From: Burkholderia oklahomensis C6786 | Lineage (GTDB): Bacteria; Pseudomonadota; Gammaproteobacteria; Burkholderiales; Burkholderiaceae | Reading direction: 5' to 3' | Assembly: GCF_000959365.1 (NCBI RefSeq) | Contig: NZ_CP009556.1 | Span: 806,001 to 870,000 of the forward strand | Length of the DNA stretch: 64,000 bases | In this document: one piece after another, positions 54,739 through 63,049 of the stretch | Position numbering within the stretch: position 1 is the first letter of the stretch | Layout: each line of letters begins with the position of its first letter | The notes under the pieces: generated by a model | The model's database searches: none | Seen by the model: only the letters and a program-made list of their open reading frames with translations | What the model was told of the DNA's origin: nothing | Made by a program: the position numbers and the translations under genes

Positions 54739-55802
54739 GGCTGCCGCCCGCGGGATGCGTGGCGGCCGGGCTCGGCGGCCGCGGGCTTCGACGGGCCGGT
54801 TGCCGGGGCGTCGGCTCTGGGCGCGCCACCCGCACCCACACCGGTCTCCGACGGCGGATGCCCGAAGCGCCGCGCATACGCTTTCGCGAAGTGCCCGAAG
54901 CTATGCACCCCGTGCTCGATCAGTACGTCCGCGACGGAGCGCCCGGGCGCGCGCAGCAACGCGTCGTGGACCGCCGACAATCGCTGCTCGCGCACATAGG
55001 CGGCGGGCGATGTCTGCAGGAACTGCGCGAAGCCGTTCTGCAGCGTGCGCGGCGACACGCCGGCCGCGCGCGCGAGCGCAGCGAGCGGCAACGGCTCGCC
55101 GAGGTGCGCATCGGCATGGTCGCGCGCGCGGCGCACGTGCGCGGGCAGCGGGCGGCGAACGCCGCGCGCGAGCGCGTCGCTATACGAATGCGGCAGCAGG
55201 GTCAGCAGCATCGTCATCAGCCATTGCGTGAGGTCGGGCCCGAGCATCGATCGCGCGGCGGTCGTATCGGGCTCCGCGCACCATCGGCACAGTTGGCCGA
55301 GCATGTCGCGCACGACGCCCGCGCCGCGGTGCGCGGCGTCGACCGACAGCTCGAACAACAGCGGCGCGCGCGGCGTCGCCTGAAGCAGGTTGGCGAGCTT
55401 GAGTTCCAGCGCCGCGCGATCGAGCCGCAGCAGCAGACTGCGGCAATCGCGACTCGTTTCGATGCGGCTTGCCCGAGCGGGCGACGAGACGCTCAACCCG
55501 CCGCGCGTGACGGCCGTGCGTTCGCGGCCTGCCCGCAGTTCGCAGTGCCCCGCGAGCGTCAGCCGGAACAGGAACTGGGCGGCGTCGCCGTCGATGTCGA
55601 TGCGCGCTGCATCGCCGTAGCAGAGCTCGAGCAGGCCGCCGCGATCGAGCGCGATGTCGAACAGCTCCGCGCGCGGCAGATCGCGCGCGGCCGCTTCCAT
55701 CCGATGCGGCCCGAGCAGCCGCGACACTTCGCGCTCGACGTCTTCGCGCGCGCGCAATGCGCGGAGCCGGTTGCCGTTGCTGCGGGGAATCGCGATATCC
55801 AT
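54735..55802 (-). CDS. AraC-family transcriptional regulator
   Basis: 355 residues from ATG at 55802. An N-terminal cupin-like ligand domain with ELCYGDAARIDIDGD is followed by the two helix-turn-helices of AraC, RDHADAHLGEPLPLAALARAAG and the second motif ADVLIEHGVHSFGHFAKAYARRFG. A Pro/Ala-rich tail follows. It is divergent from the opine-dehydrogenase-like gene (186 bases), which is the likeliest target. Pairing of AraC and LysR genes in one transcript is unusual. Confidence 0.88.
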   Translation of the reverse strand: MDIAIPRSNGNRLRALRAREDVEREVSRLLGPHRMEAAARDLPRAELFDIALDRGGLLELCYGDAARIDIDGDAAQFLFRLTLAGHCELRAGRERTAVTRGGLSVSSPARASRIETSRDCRSLLLRLDRAALELKLANLLQATPRAPLLFELSVDAAHRGAGVVRDMLGQLCRWCAEPDTTAARSMLGPDLTQWLMTMLLTLLPHSYSDALARGVRRPLPAHVRRARDHADAHLGEPLPLAALARAAGVSPRTLQNGFAQFLQTSPAAYVREQRLSAVHDALLRAPGRSVADVLIEHGVHSFGHFAKAYARRFGHPPSETGVGAGGAPRADAPATGPSKPAAAEPGRHASRGRQP

Positions 55803-55987
55803 GGCGGGCCTCGTGACGAAGGGCGTCAAGCGGGAGACGATGATCGGCGGGACAATTTGCCGTGACAACCGGCGCGACGCCGTGCGCGGCACGTGCTTGC
55901 CGGAATCGTATTGCCGTTGCGCGCATCGAAGCGACGGCGTGCGGCGTTGCGCGTAACTTCGACTGCATTGCACATCCGGAGGTGGAC

Positions 55988-57094
55988 ATGAAGGTATGCG
56001 TACTGGGCGGAGGTCACGGCTGCCATGCAGCGGCAATCGATCTGCTCGAAAAAGGGCACGACGTGACGTGGTGGCGCCGCGACGCGGAGGCGGCCGCGAG
56101 GTTGCGCGCACTGGGCGGACTGAACGTGAGGGACTGGCACGGCGAGCGCACGATCGCGCTCGGCGACGCGCGCGACGCGATCCGCGTCGTCGGCGATCTC
56201 GCCGATGCGCTGCGCGACGCGCGCCTTATCGTGATCCCGCTGCCCGCGACGACGCACGACGCGCTGTCCGCGGAGATCGCGCCGCTGCTCGCGGACGGCC
56301 AGGTCGTCTATCTGCCGCCCGGCACGTTCGGCAGCTGCGTGTTCGCGCAGGCGCTCGCATCGGCGGGCAATCGCAGCCGCGTCGCGTTCGCGGAGACGGG
56401 CACGCTCCCTTATCTCGTGCGCAAGCACGGCGAGCGCGACGTCGTGATCAGCGCCTACGCGACGCGGCTGCCGACGGGCGTGCTCCCGGCGAGCGCGGCC
56501 GACTGGGCGTTCGACGTGCTGAAGGCCGGCTATCCGTCGATCGAGCCCGTCGAGGACGCGCTGTCGGCCGCGCTGACGAACGCGGGGCCGGTGATTCATC
56601 CGCCGCTCATCATGATGAACGCGGGGCCGCTCGAACACTTCGACGCGTGGGACATCCACAACGAAGGCACGCAGCCGTCGATCCGGCGCGTGACGAACGC
56701 GCTCGATGCCGAGCGGATCGCGTTGCGCTCGGCGCTCGGCTATCGCGCGCCGCATTTCCCGCTCGCGGATCACTACGCGGCCGACGGCGACGAATGGATG
56801 TACGGCCGCGGCGCGCACGGCAAGCTGACGGACAGCGGCGACTGGCGGGAGGCGATCGATCTGAGGACGCATCGTTACATGCTCGAAGACACGCGGCTCG
56901 GCTTGTCGTTCATCGTGTCGTGCGGGCGCTGGGCCGGCGTGCCGACGCCTGTCGCGCAGGGCCTGCTGAGCATCGCGAGCGTGGTCGCGGAACGCGACCT
57001 GTATCGCGAGGGCCGCACGCTCGAGCGACTCGGGCTCGCGGATGCGACGCGCGATGCGCTTGCCGCGCGGCTGCGCGACGGGTGGTCGGCATGA
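55988..57094 (+). CDS. opine (octopine/nopaline) dehydrogenase-like protein
   Basis: 368 residues. The NAD(P)-binding start is MKVCVLGGGHGCHAAAIDLLEKGHDV. NAGPVIHPPLIMMNAG and IHNEGTQPSIRRV match the alpha-helical domain shared by octopine/nopaline dehydrogenases, with the catalytic His near HPP. These enzymes reductively couple an amino acid with a keto acid, or run the reverse. Relatives with different substrates also exist in metallophore pathways (staphylopine), but no partner biosynthetic genes adjoin it here. An AraC regulator is divergent and a hydroxyacyl-CoA-dehydrogenase-like gene overlaps its end. Confidence 0.87.
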   Translation: MKVCVLGGGHGCHAAAIDLLEKGHDVTWWRRDAEAAARLRALGGLNVRDWHGERTIALGDARDAIRVVGDLADALRDARLIVIPLPATTHDALSAEIAPLLADGQVVYLPPGTFGSCVFAQALASAGNRSRVAFAETGTLPYLVRKHGERDVVISAYATRLPTGVLPASAADWAFDVLKAGYPSIEPVEDALSAALTNAGPVIHPPLIMMNAGPLEHFDAWDIHNEGTQPSIRRVTNALDAERIALRSALGYRAPHFPLADHYAADGDEWMYGRGAHGKLTDSGDWREAIDLRTHRYMLEDTRLGLSFIVSCGRWAGVPTPVAQGLLSIASVVAERDLYREGRTLERLGLADATRDALAARLRDGWSA

Positions 57095-58098
57095 ATGCCG
57101 CCGACGTGTCGCGCGTGCACGTGCTGGGCGCCGGACGCATGGGGCAGGGCATCGCGCTTGCTTTCGCGTTCGCCGGCCTGCATGTGACGCTGATCGACTT
57201 CAAGGCACGCGACGCGGCGGCGCGGGTGGCGTTCGCCGCCGCCGCGCGCACGGCCATCGGCTGCCAACTGGATGCGTTGACCGCGCTGTGCGGGCTCACG
57301 CCGCAGCAGACGGCGCAAGTGCTCGCGCGCATCGACGTCGTCGATCGCGCCGCCGCGAGCGCGGGGCTCTCGACCTGCGATGTGCTGTTCGAAGCGGTGC
57401 CGGAAGTGCTCGACGGGAAGTCCGCCGCGCTGGAATGGGCCGACGCGCATCTGCGCGCGGACGCGGTGATCGCATCCACGACGTCGACGTTTCTCGTCAC
57501 CGACTTGCAGCGATGCGTTGCGCATCCGGCGCGCCTCTTGAACGCGCACTGGCTGAATCCGGCGCATCTGATGCCGCTTGTCGAGATCAGTCGCGGCGAC
57601 GCGACCGACTCCGCGGCCGTCGCGCTGCTGAGCGCGCTGCTCGAGCGGATCGGCAAGCGGCCGGTCGTCTGCGGGCCGTCGCCAGGCTACATCGTGCCGC
57701 GCATCCAGGTGCTCGCGATGAACGAGGCGGCGCGGATGGTCGAAGAGGGCGTCGCGAGCGCGGACGCGATCGATCAGGCGATCCGGACCGGTTTCGGCCT
57801 GCGGTTCGCGGTGCTGGGGCTGCTCGAGTTCATCGATTGGGGCGGCTGCGACATTCTCTATTACGCGTCGCATTACCTCGCGCGCGAGATCGGTCCGCGC
57901 TTCGAGCCGGCCGACGTCGTGAGCCGCCACATGGAGACCGGGCGCGACGGCATCCGGTCGGGCGCGGGCTTCTACGATTACGCGGCGGTCGACGTGCCCG
58001 CTTATGTCCGGCGGCGCTTGAGCGAGTTCGGCGCGCTGCTCGTGCATCTCGGGCTCGCGCCGGTGCTCGACGGCGCGCTCGGTGTGAAGCGCGAGTGA
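57091..58098 (+). CDS. 3-hydroxyacyl-CoA/L-carnitine dehydrogenase-like protein
   Basis: 335 residues from ATG at 57091, overlapping the opine-dehydrogenase-like stop (ATGA). The NAD-binding start VLGAGRMGQGIALAFAFAG is followed by FEAVPEVLDGKSAALEW, STTSTFLVTDLQ and HWLNPAHLMPLVEI with the catalytic His, then GPSPGYIVPRIQ and the C-terminal helical domain. Single-domain proteins of this size include 3-hydroxybutyryl-CoA and L-carnitine dehydrogenases; HWLNPAHLMPLVEI suits hydroxy-acid substrates. It may oxidise a hydroxy group of the compound handled by the upstream enzyme. The pairing is uncommon to me. Confidence 0.87.
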   Translation: MNAADVSRVHVLGAGRMGQGIALAFAFAGLHVTLIDFKARDAAARVAFAAAARTAIGCQLDALTALCGLTPQQTAQVLARIDVVDRAAASAGLSTCDVLFEAVPEVLDGKSAALEWADAHLRADAVIASTTSTFLVTDLQRCVAHPARLLNAHWLNPAHLMPLVEISRGDATDSAAVALLSALLERIGKRPVVCGPSPGYIVPRIQVLAMNEAARMVEEGVASADAIDQAIRTGFGLRFAVLGLLEFIDWGGCDILYYASHYLAREIGPRFEPADVVSRHMETGRDGIRSGAGFYDYAAVDVPAYVRRRLSEFGALLVHLGLAPVLDGALGVKRE

Positions 58099-58126
58099 CG
58101 AGCGCATGAATGACGAGCGCGCGCAT

Positions 58127-58246
58127 GACGAAGGCGCGAGTAGCGAAGGCGCGAGTAACGAAGACGCGAACGACGAAGGTACGAACGACGAAGGCGCAAA
58201 CGACGAAGGCGCGAACATCGAAGGCGCGAACATCGAAGGCGCGAGC
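58127..58246. repeat. 15-bp tandem repeat, eight units
   Basis: Eight head-to-tail copies of a 15-base unit close to GACGAAGGCGCGAAC lie between two convergent genes. Units differ at a few positions (for example AGT versus AAC ends, and ATC in units seven and eight). Because the unit is a multiple of three, all frames through it stay open: the plus strand reads NDEGA-like pentapeptides in one frame and TTKAR-like ones in another. No ribosome-binding site or homologous protein supports coding, so I call it a minisatellite. Confidence 0.85.
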
Positions 58247-58340
58247 GCCGCACACCCGCGCCTTCTGCGAGCATGCGCGCGCCGCGCGCCCGACCGCGCA
58301 TCGGCCGGACGCGACATGCTGCGCGCGCGCCGGACGGCCA

Positions 58341-59690
58341 TCATGCGGTTTCCGGCTTCGCGTCGGCCGTGCGTCGCGGCACGTGGCGCGTCTCGCGAAC
58401 GAAAGCGAGCGTGACGAGCGTGATGCCGCCCATCGCGACGAGCAGCAGCGAGACCGGCCATGCGGCGTGATAGCGGGCGAGTAGCGCGGTCGCGACGACG
58501 GGCGACAGCCCGCCCGCGAAGATCGAAGCGACCTCGTGGCCGAGCGCGACGCCCGAATAGCGGACTTCGGTGCTGAACAGCTCGCCGACGAGCGCGGGCA
58601 GTGTGCCGATCATCGCGCCGTGGCTGACGGCCGCGCCGAGCGTGAGCGCGAGATAGACGAAGCGCGGCTCGCGCGTGTCGATCAGCCAGAAGAACGGAAA
58701 CGCGGCCGCGACGAGGCCCGCCGCGCCGATCAGATAGACGGGCTTGCGGCCGATGCGATCGGACAGACGGCCCCAGCCGAGCATCGCGGCCATCTCGACG
58801 ACCATTGCGCACATCACGCCCGTCAGCATCACCTGATTCGGGATGCCGATGAATTTGCCGTAGACGAGCGAGAACGCGAGGAACACGTATGCGCTGCCGT
58901 TTTCGGCGACGCGCAGCCCCATCGCGAGCAGCACTTCCTTCGGATGACGCTTCAGCACCTCGACGACGGGCAGGTGCGGCGGCGCGCGCCGATCGCTCGC
59001 GCGTTCGAAGTCCTTCGTCTCGGGCAAGCTGCGGCGCACGTAGAGACCGAACGCGAAGATCGCGACGCTCGCGGCGAACGGCAGGCGCCAGCCCCAGCGC
59101 ACGAACGCATCGTGCGGCAGCGCCTGCGCGGCGAGAAACGCGGCCGACGACAGCACGAAGCCGGCGCCGACGCCCAGTTGGCTCCACGCCGCGTAATAGC
59201 CTCGGCGATCGGCAGGCGCGCTTTCGCTGATCATCAGCACGCCGCCGCCCCATTCGCCGCCTGACGCGACGCCCTGCAGCAGCCGCAGCGCGACGAGCGC
59301 GGCAGGCGACCAGAAGCCCGCCTGCGCGTAGGTGGGGAGCAGGCCGATTGCGAACGTCGACGCACCCATCAGCATCAGCGTCCAGACGAGCGACGTCTTG
59401 CGGCCGTAGCGATCGCCGACGTGTCCGAACACGACGCCGCCGAACGGCCGTGCGACGAAGCCGAGCGCGAACGCCGCGAATGCGGCGAGCGTCGCGACGA
59501 GCGGTGGCGCATCCGGGGGGAAGAACAGCTTGCCGAACACGAGCGCGGCGGCGGTGCCGTAGACGAAGAAGTCGTACCACTCCATCGCGTTGCCTGTCAC
59601 GGATGCGACGACGATCTTCCTGAAACTCGGGTTCGCGCGCGGCGGCGCACTCGCGGCGCCGCGCGCGCGGGCGTTTTCGATGGACGGCAT
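58341..59690 (-). CDS. MHS-type MFS transporter
   Basis: 449 residues from ATG at 59690. MEWYDFFVYGTAAALVFGKLFF opens the membrane part, followed by GHVGDRYGRKTSLV between helices 2 and 3 and RLLQGVASGGEWGGG, all signatures of the metabolite:H+ symporter family (citrate, shikimate, alpha-ketoglutarate, proline/betaine). It imports a small organic acid or zwitterion with protons. It is convergent with the opine-like pair across the tandem repeat. The cargo is unknown. Confidence 0.9.
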   Translation of the reverse strand: MPSIENARARGAASAPPRANPSFRKIVVASVTGNAMEWYDFFVYGTAAALVFGKLFFPPDAPPLVATLAAFAAFALGFVARPFGGVVFGHVGDRYGRKTSLVWTLMLMGASTFAIGLLPTYAQAGFWSPAALVALRLLQGVASGGEWGGGVLMISESAPADRRGYYAAWSQLGVGAGFVLSSAAFLAAQALPHDAFVRWGWRLPFAASVAIFAFGLYVRRSLPETKDFERASDRRAPPHLPVVEVLKRHPKEVLLAMGLRVAENGSAYVFLAFSLVYGKFIGIPNQVMLTGVMCAMVVEMAAMLGWGRLSDRIGRKPVYLIGAAGLVAAAFPFFWLIDTREPRFVYLALTLGAAVSHGAMIGTLPALVGELFSTEVRYSGVALGHEVASIFAGGLSPVVATALLARYHAAWPVSLLLVAMGGITLVTLAFVRETRHVPRRTADAKPETA

Positions 59691-59924
59691 GAAGACTCCG
59701 GTTGGGGCAAAGGCGGTGCCGTCTGAGCGCGACACGCTGCGCGTTCTAGTGTTGATGTGCGCTGCGGGCAGGTCAAATCCACCGAAATTGGGCCGGCCCA
59801 TAATCGACGTCGATAAAACGAGGGGCTTCGTGGGGCCGGCGGGGCGCGTTGCGGTTGCGTGGCGCACGCGCGCACGGCCGCCGTCGCGACACGCGATCGA
59901 TCGAAGAATTTTTACAAAAGGGGC

Positions 59925-59953
59925 TTGTGCGTCCGCGAGAGGCTCTCTATAAT
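59925..59953 (+). promoter_or_regulatory. sigma-70 promoter of tRNA-Val
   Basis: TTGTGC at 59925-59930 and a consensus TATAAT at 59948-59953 are 17 bases apart, ending 13 bases before the tRNA gene. Confidence 0.75.
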
Positions 59954-59966
59954 TCGCGCCTCACAC

Positions 59967-60043
59967 AGGCTCGTAGCTCAGTTGGTTAGAGCACCACCTT
60001 GACATGGTGGGGGTCGTTGGTTCGAATCCAATCGAGCCTACCA
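59967..60043 (+). tRNA. tRNA-Val(GAC)
   Basis: 77 nt folding as a full cloverleaf. The acceptor AGGCTCG pairs with CGAGCCT. The D arm is GCTC/GAGC. The anticodon stem is CCACC/GGTGG with loop TTGACAT (anticodon GAC, reading GUC). The T arm is GTTGG/CCAAT with loop TTCGAAT. The 3' CCA is encoded. Strand and ends are set by the acceptor pairing. Confidence 0.97.
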
Positions 60044-60054
60044 ACGCACATCGG

Positions 60055-60107
60055 ACGCGGATGAACAGCGCAGCAACGCCCTCGCGGGCGGGCGCTTTCA
60101 TCCGCGT
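60055..60107 (+). terminator. hairpin after tRNA-Val, likely terminator
   Basis: ACGCGGATGAA at 60055-60065 pairs perfectly with TTCATCCGCGT at 60097-60107, with further pairing inside (AGCGC/GCGCT and GCCC/GGGC). It is followed by TCTTCTTC. It starts 11 bases after the tRNA, so it should end that transcript. Confidence 0.65.
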
Positions 60108-60578
60108 TCTTCTTCATGCGGCGCTTGTCGCTCGTCCGGCGCAACGGACGGGACGTCGGCGAATTTTCCCTCGTCTTTCGGCGTTTCGTTCGGCATCCAT
60201 GCGTATGCACGATCACGCGTGGGATCGCGTTTGCGTCGCGTCGAGCCGCCCAATCGCCAAATCACCCAATCACCCAATCACTGAATCGCTGCGTCAAGCG
60301 ATACGCGGCGCGTCACGACACATCGCACCGCGCCTCGCGCATCCCCCTCTCACGCGTCCCGCATCACCGCTGCCGGCAACACCGCCCCGCCGGACATTGC
60401 GTCGTGCGCGGCCCATGCCCGCAGCAGCATCCGCAGCATCCGCCGCCGATCCGTCCGGGCAGCGACGCGATCCGCCGCCGCCCGATCACCGGATGGCAGC
60501 CGCGTGCGCACGCGCAGACCTCGCCCGCCCGGGCGCTCGCGCAGACGCCGCGGCCCGCGTGCCGCCAGACGATCACGT
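60108..60578. other. intergenic region between tRNA-Val and the epimerase gene
   Basis: No supported gene. Short direct repeats ATCACCCAATCACCC at 60260-60280 are visible. The rest is GC-rich and cysteine/arginine-coding frames here have no binding sites. Confidence 0.4.
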
Positions 60579-61793
60579 TCACGCGGACCTCAGTGCGTGC
60601 AGGCCGAGCGCGAGCGCATTGCACGGCGCCTCGATGGCGGCGAGCGGGAAGCGTGTCGTCGCGGTCGCGTACGGCATGTTCAGCAGCGCATGGACGATCC
60701 GCTCGCTCGCATGGCCGTCGCCGTACGGATTCGTCGCGCGCGACATCTCGTCGTATGCGTCGTCGTCGTCGAGAAGCCGCGACGCCTCGCCGACGATCCG
60801 CTCGGTATTCGTGCCGACGAGCCGCGCGGTGCCCGCCTGGATCGCCTCCGGCCGCTCGGTCGTCTCGCGCGTGACGAGCACGGGCTTGCCGAGCGCGGGC
60901 CCTTCTTCCTGGATGCCGCCCGAATCGGTGATGATGAAATGCGCGCGCGACATCAGGAACACGAACGACAGATATTCCTGCGGCGCGATCAGATGAACGT
61001 TCGACAGGCCGTCGAGCAGCGAATGCGCGGGTCTCTGCACGTTCGGATTCAGATGCAGCGGATAGATGAAGCGCACGTCCGGATAGCGGAGCGCGAGCGT
61101 GCGCAGCGCGCCGCAGAAATGCGCGAACGGCTCGCCGAAGCTCTCGCGCCGATGGCCGGTGATCAGCACGACGCGCTCGTCTCGGCCGAGAAACGGAAAC
61201 TGCGTGGCGATCTCGCGTGCGAGCGGCGCGTCGGCGTCGAGCATGTGCTTCACGTCGTGCAGCGCATCGATCACCGTATTGCCGGTCAGCACGACGCCTT
61301 CCGTCGGCACGCCTTCGCTGAACAGGTTGTGCTGCGCGCGCTCGGTCGGCGCGAAGTGCCAGGACGACACCGCATCCGTCACGCGCCGGTTCAATTCCTC
61401 GGGCCACGGCGACCAGATGTCGCCGCTGCGCAGCCCCGCCTCGACGTGGCCGATCGGCAAGTAGCGGTAGAAAGCGGCGAGGCTCACCGCGAGCGTCGTC
61501 GTCGTATCGCCGTGCACGAGCACGATATCCGGATCGAAATCATCGAACACGGTGCCGATCGTCTGAAGGATGCCCGTCGTCACGTCGGTCAGCGTCTGGC
61601 TCTGCCGCATCAGGTTCAGGTCGTACGCGGGCGCGATGTCGAACAGCTGGAGCACCTGGTCGAGCATCTGACGGTGCTGCGCGGTCACGCACACTTTCGC
61701 GTCGACGTCGGCTCGCGCCTGCAGCGCACGCACGAGCGGCGCCATCTTGATGGCCTCAGGACGAGTGCCGAACGCAAGCAAGATTTTCTTCAT
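60579..61793 (-). CDS. wecB: UDP-N-acetylglucosamine 2-epimerase
   Basis: 404 residues, slightly longer than typical WecB. The N-terminal [48 protein letters not shown] and [12 protein letters not shown] segments are all diagnostic. It interconverts UDP-GlcNAc and UDP-ManNAc in the cytoplasm, supplying ManNAc or ManNAcA for surface polysaccharide. It faces away from the glycosyltransferase gene at 63050 across a 1.26-kb gap. The two may serve one exopolysaccharide. Confidence 0.93.
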   Translation of the reverse strand: MKKILLAFGTRPEAIKMAPLVRALQARADVDAKVCVTAQHRQMLDQVLQLFDIAPAYDLNLMRQSQTLTDVTTGILQTIGTVFDDFDPDIVLVHGDTTTTLAVSLAAFYRYLPIGHVEAGLRSGDIWSPWPEELNRRVTDAVSSWHFAPTERAQHNLFSEGVPTEGVVLTGNTVIDALHDVKHMLDADAPLAREIATQFPFLGRDERVVLITGHRRESFGEPFAHFCGALRTLALRYPDVRFIYPLHLNPNVQRPAHSLLDGLSNVHLIAPQEYLSFVFLMSRAHFIITDSGGIQEEGPALGKPVLVTRETTERPEAIQAGTARLVGTNTERIVGEASRLLDDDDAYDEMSRATNPYGDGHASERIVHALLNMPYATATTRFPLAAIEAPCNALALGLHALRSA

Positions 61794-63049
61794 CTTGGTC
61801 CCCGATTCGCGGTTGTTCCAGTCGATCCGGCGCGCGGCGAAGCGGCCGCGTGCCGCAAAGCTTGAGTACGAGCGAGCGGCGCGCGCGGACCGTGTCGTGC
61901 CGTCAGGCTCGAGCCGGCGGTCCGCCGCGCGACGCGACGGTGTTTCGACGTCCGCGCACAGCGTGTCCGCAACGATTCGTCATGCGAATCGCGTCGCGGC
62001 CGGCTGGCTGGTCCGTGGCGATTGGGCGGTCACGTCATGAATCGCTCCTCGTGATGTCAGGGATCGGCGTCGAGCGCCGCGCACGTCTGCGACGTCTGCG
62101 CGCGCCGCATGCGACGCGCTGCGTCGCTCACCATTCAGCAATATTCAAACCAGCGTCGTCGCAGCCATGCCGGGCGGCGCGATGCGTCGTTCCGACGCGC
62201 CGGAACGTCTCGCCGCTGTTACGGCGTCCGGTCGCGTTGCGCAGCGCGGCGCGCGCGCGTTGTGCGCCGCGTCGAAGCGGCGTGTACGTGCGGCTGCGGT
62301 GCGCTGTGCGCGCATGGGTGGCGGCGTCCGTCGAAAACCTATGAGCCGCTTGGATCCGGCGCTCGCGCACGAGCGTCGAGCGTGGCGGCGGCGCGCTTGT
62401 CGCGCGGCGTATTTCGTCAGGGATTTCCCGGCCATGGCCGGCCGAAAGCGGGCCGTCGCCGCCGTCGTCGCGAAATGTTGCGATTCTGAAACGCTGCCGT
62501 GCGGCGGCTCGCGCGGATGCGGGAGACGCGCGCCGGGCGCGCATAGGCGCCAATCGATTGCGGTGGCGGCGAAGCCCGCGCGCACGGCGAAGTCGATTCG
62601 CGCACGAGCATTGCCATGGCGGCGCGCGGACGCTTGCGAGCGCACGCACGCGACCTTTGCCGAGCGATGCGCGAGGCGGTGCCGGCCGGCGGCTGCCCCG
62701 ACGTTGATTCGTCGGTGAATCAAAACGCTGCGCCCGAGCCGGCGCGCGGCCCCCGACTTCGCCGCGAAACCATTGCTGTGCGGTCGTTCCCGCGCGATGG
62801 CTCGTCCTTTGCTTTGAACCACCACAGACCCGTTCCGACGCGAATCGACAACAGCACACCAAAGGAACGGCCGATGTGACGAAACCGGAAACCGGAAATC
62901 CGGCGTCGCGGCGCATGTTCCGCGATGCGACGCGGCGCGACGGGCGCCGGCGCGCGACACGCGCGCGGCACTCGGCGCCGGTTTCCTTTTGCAAGTCCGT
63001 GAGGGGGGCGAGCGCGAGCCGCTGCCGACGCGGGCACGGGGACACGAGC
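61794..63049. other. long intergenic region upstream of epimerase and glycosyltransferase genes
   Basis: No convincing gene. Several short frames exist on both strands but are arginine-rich shadows without ribosome-binding sites. It must hold two divergent promoters. The right end has the terminator-like hairpin at 62943-62990. The length is large for this region and may hide a regulatory RNA or extended operator. Confidence 0.45.
62943..62990 (+). terminator. strong hairpin plus T-run in the leader of the glycosyltransferase gene
   Basis: GGCGCCG (62943) pairs with CGGCGCC (62973-62979), and inside it GCGCGCG pairs with CGCGCGC around an ACA loop. TTTCCTTTT follows. The layout is a rho-independent terminator on the plus strand, only 60 bases before the ATG at 63050, where it could end an unseen upstream transcript or attenuate the glycosyltransferase gene. 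Confidence 0.65.

Noticed and set aside
58106..58414. Small plus-strand gene coding NDEGA repeats
   Set aside because: The frame exists because the 15-bp repeat is a multiple of three. Other frames are equally open, and no ribosome-binding site or family is seen.
62167..62879. Small plus-strand genes in the long gap before the glycosyltransferase
   Set aside because: Several overlapping frames, all arginine-rich, without binding sites, conserved motifs or a consistent frame.
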